Source of the DNA: Cyanobacteriota bacterium
GTDB lineage: Bacteria > Cyanobacteriota > Cyanobacteriia > Leptolyngbyales > Leptolyngbyaceae
Reading direction: 5' to 3'
Length of the DNA: 35,309 nucleotides
NCBI GenBank assembly: GCA_026389365.1
Contig: JAPLHZ010000340.1
Coordinates: 1 to 35,309, forward strand
The position numbers were made by a program, and so were the translations under genes. Below are positions 34,157 to 35,309 of this stretch, one piece after another; the first letter of the stretch is position 1; each line of letters begins with the position of its first letter. The notes below the pieces were generated by a model. The model saw nothing but the letters and a program-made list of their open reading frames with translations, searched no databases and had not been told where the DNA came from.

Positions 34157-34271
34157 GGGTAGTGCCCTTACTTAAAGGATAGAGAAAAATAGCCTTTAAT
34201 CGTCAAATGCTTACCGCACCGCTTCTGAGAATATCCGATTATTCTTTACCCTTTACATAATGGCACTACCC
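34157..34271. mobile_element. 115-bp MITE with IS1-type terminal inverted repeats
   Basis: The left end GGGTAGTGCCCTTACTTAAA and the right end read on the minus strand, GGGTAGTGCCATTATGTAAA, agree at 21 of the outer 25 positions. There is no coding capacity. The right-end form GGTAGTGCCATTA is also the terminus of the IS1-family fragment at 31151-31175, 3 kb away, so that transposase type probably mobilised it. No clear target-site duplication was seen. Confidence 0.75.
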
Positions 34272-34387
34272 AGGTTTTTATGAAAACCCCGATTGTTCTT
34301 GGTCTCTAACCTGAGTAGTTACAACTCAAGCTAAAGTGAAATACTGATTACCTCAAGAAATAACCTAAGGGTTTCCCAAACAATAGT

Positions 34388-35309
34388 ATGAGTTCAGCCA
34401 GCTTCCAGTCACTATCAAACTTTATCTGGTCTGTTGCTGACCTGTTGCGTGGTCCTTATCGTCCACCACAGTATGAACGGGTAATGCTGCCGATGACGGT
34501 GTTGCGGCGCTTTGATTGTGTTTTAGAGGCAAGCAAGCCGCAGGTATTGAAGAAATATGCTCAGCTTCAGGCAAGTGGCAAGATTACCAATGTGGATGCG
34601 ACACTGAATGCTTTTGCTAAGGATAAAAATGGCGAATCATTAGGTTTTCATAACCATAGTCCCCTTGATTTTCAGATTTTGAAGGGCGATCCTGATAATG
34701 TGGGGCGGCATTTGCAGGATTATAAAAATGGCTTCTCGGAGAATATTCGCAAGATTTTCGATCGCTTTGAGTTTGATATAGAGATCGAGAAAATGGAGGA
34801 GTCCAATCGCCTCTATTTAGTAGTTGCTAAGTTTGCGGAGATGGATTTGCATCCCGATCGCGTGGACAATATCACGATGGGGCTGGTGTTTGAGGATTTG
34901 ATTCGGCGGTTTAATGAGGCGGCGAATGAGACGGCGGGGGATCACTTTACGCCGCGTGAGGTGATTCAGCTTATGGTGAATTTGTTGATGGAGCCTGATG
35001 GCGATATTCTGACGGGTGGTAGTCCGATTGTGACGGTGTGCGATCCAGCTTGTGGCACGGGTGGGATGTTGGCGGAGGCGCAAAACTGGATTTTGGCGCA
35101 TAACCAAAAGGCGATCTTGAAGGTATTCGGGCAGGATTACAATCCGCGATCGTTTGCGGTGGCGGCTTCGGATTTGTTGATTAAGGGGCATAAGGATAGT
35201 CGGATTGAGTTTGGCAATACGCTGACTGCACCTCCTTTTACGGAAATTGAGGGTTTTGATTATTTGCTGGCTAATCCGCCGTTTGGGGTGGACTGGAAGG
35301 CGGAGCAGA
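34388..35309 (+). CDS. hsdM: Type I restriction-modification system methyltransferase (partial)
   Basis: An incomplete gene; 307 codons are visible and it runs off the window. The N-terminal helical HsdM_N domain (SLSNFIWSVADLLRGPYRPP, QYERVMLPMTVLRRFDCVLE) is followed by the N6-adenine methyltransferase domain: NETAGDHFTPREVIQLMVNL, the SAM-binding motif I VCDPACGTGGMLAEAQ, FGQDYNPRSFAVAASDLLIK and the catalytic motif IV LLANPPFGVDW. HsdM methylates adenine in the bipartite site chosen by HsdS and is needed with HsdR for restriction. HsdS and HsdR would be expected just beyond the window. The ATG at 34388 gives the standard N-terminus. The 116 bp between the MITE and this start probably hold its promoter. 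Confidence 0.93.
   Translation, partial: MSSASFQSLSNFIWSVADLLRGPYRPPQYERVMLPMTVLRRFDCVLEASKPQVLKKYAQLQASGKITNVDATLNAFAKDKNGESLGFHNHSPLDFQILKGDPDNVGRHLQDYKNGFSENIRKIFDRFEFDIEIEKMEESNRLYLVVAKFAEMDLHPDRVDNITMGLVFEDLIRRFNEAANETAGDHFTPREVIQLMVNLLMEPDGDILTGGSPIVTVCDPACGTGGMLAEAQNWILAHNQKAILKVFGQDYNPRSFAVAASDLLIKGHKDSRIEFGNTLTAPPFTEIEGFDYLLANPPFGVDWKAEQ

Noticed and set aside
30541-35309. CRISPR array near the CARF and TIGR03985 genes
   Set aside because: No regularly spaced 28-37 bp repeats were found in any gap of this region; the only repeats are the IS1/MITE termini.

Overview
The window is cyanobacterial chromosome. The evidence is the very high density of CGATCG/GCGATCGC (HIP1-type) palindromes and a set of genes typical of cyanobacteria: hpsL and its glycosyltransferases, a TIGR02652-type protein, a long LptC, a LabA-like NYN protein, a VTE5-like phytol kinase, a vMAP-type AAA protein and a TIGR03985-type CRISPR-associated protein. 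The hps genes point to a filamentous or gliding, polysaccharide-secreting species. No rRNA, tRNA, prophage or CRISPR array was seen.

Layout: (1) 1-4.7 kb, minus strand: a truncated sensor-kinase N-terminus, then hpsO-, hpsN- and hpsL-like genes for hormogonium-type polysaccharide. (2) 4.8-10.4 kb, housekeeping: a ClC-CBS-USP anion transporter with an unusual gating residue, ilvE, then purA and rplY on the plus strand, closed by a strong terminator. (3) 10.4-14.2 kb, accessory: a RelE/ParE-type toxin-antitoxin pair; a two-gene unit whose proteins share an N-terminal NAAG(D/H)I motif, the larger having a coiled coil, a membrane helix and an SH3 domain; a leucine-rich-repeat protein stub; and an HNH endonuclease with a small partner gene behind a perfect dyad. 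(4) 14.2-30.5 kb, mostly core genes: VOC protein, TIGR02652 protein, gamma-carbonic-anhydrase-like protein, an acyltransferase/hydrolase pair resembling the two halves of plant phytyl ester synthase, YchJ, lptC, LabA-like NYN, metG, manC, an LCP ligase, a TIGR01777 protein, phytol kinase, a small zinc-ribbon protein, a vMAP-like AAA protein and transketolase. (5) 30.5-35.3 kb, a defence/mobile region: two IS1-family transposase 5' ends facing each other, a WYL-like TIGR03985 protein, a CARF-nuclease gene whose open frame has no normal start codon, a small membrane protein with a MITE at its 5' end, and the start of a type I restriction-modification methylase (hsdM).

How the genes connect: manC (GDP-mannose), the hps genes, the LCP ligase and lptC all serve envelope and extracellular polysaccharide. 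Phytol kinase and the hydrolase/acyltransferase pair may both act on phytol released from chlorophyll (inference). The best candidates for an undescribed system are the NAAG(D/H)I pair at 11.1-13.0 kb and the orphan CARF-nuclease/TIGR03985 pair at 31.3-33.9 kb. The first stands out because it contains no CGATCG at all, unlike its flanks. All family calls come from reading the sequence; no database search was possible.
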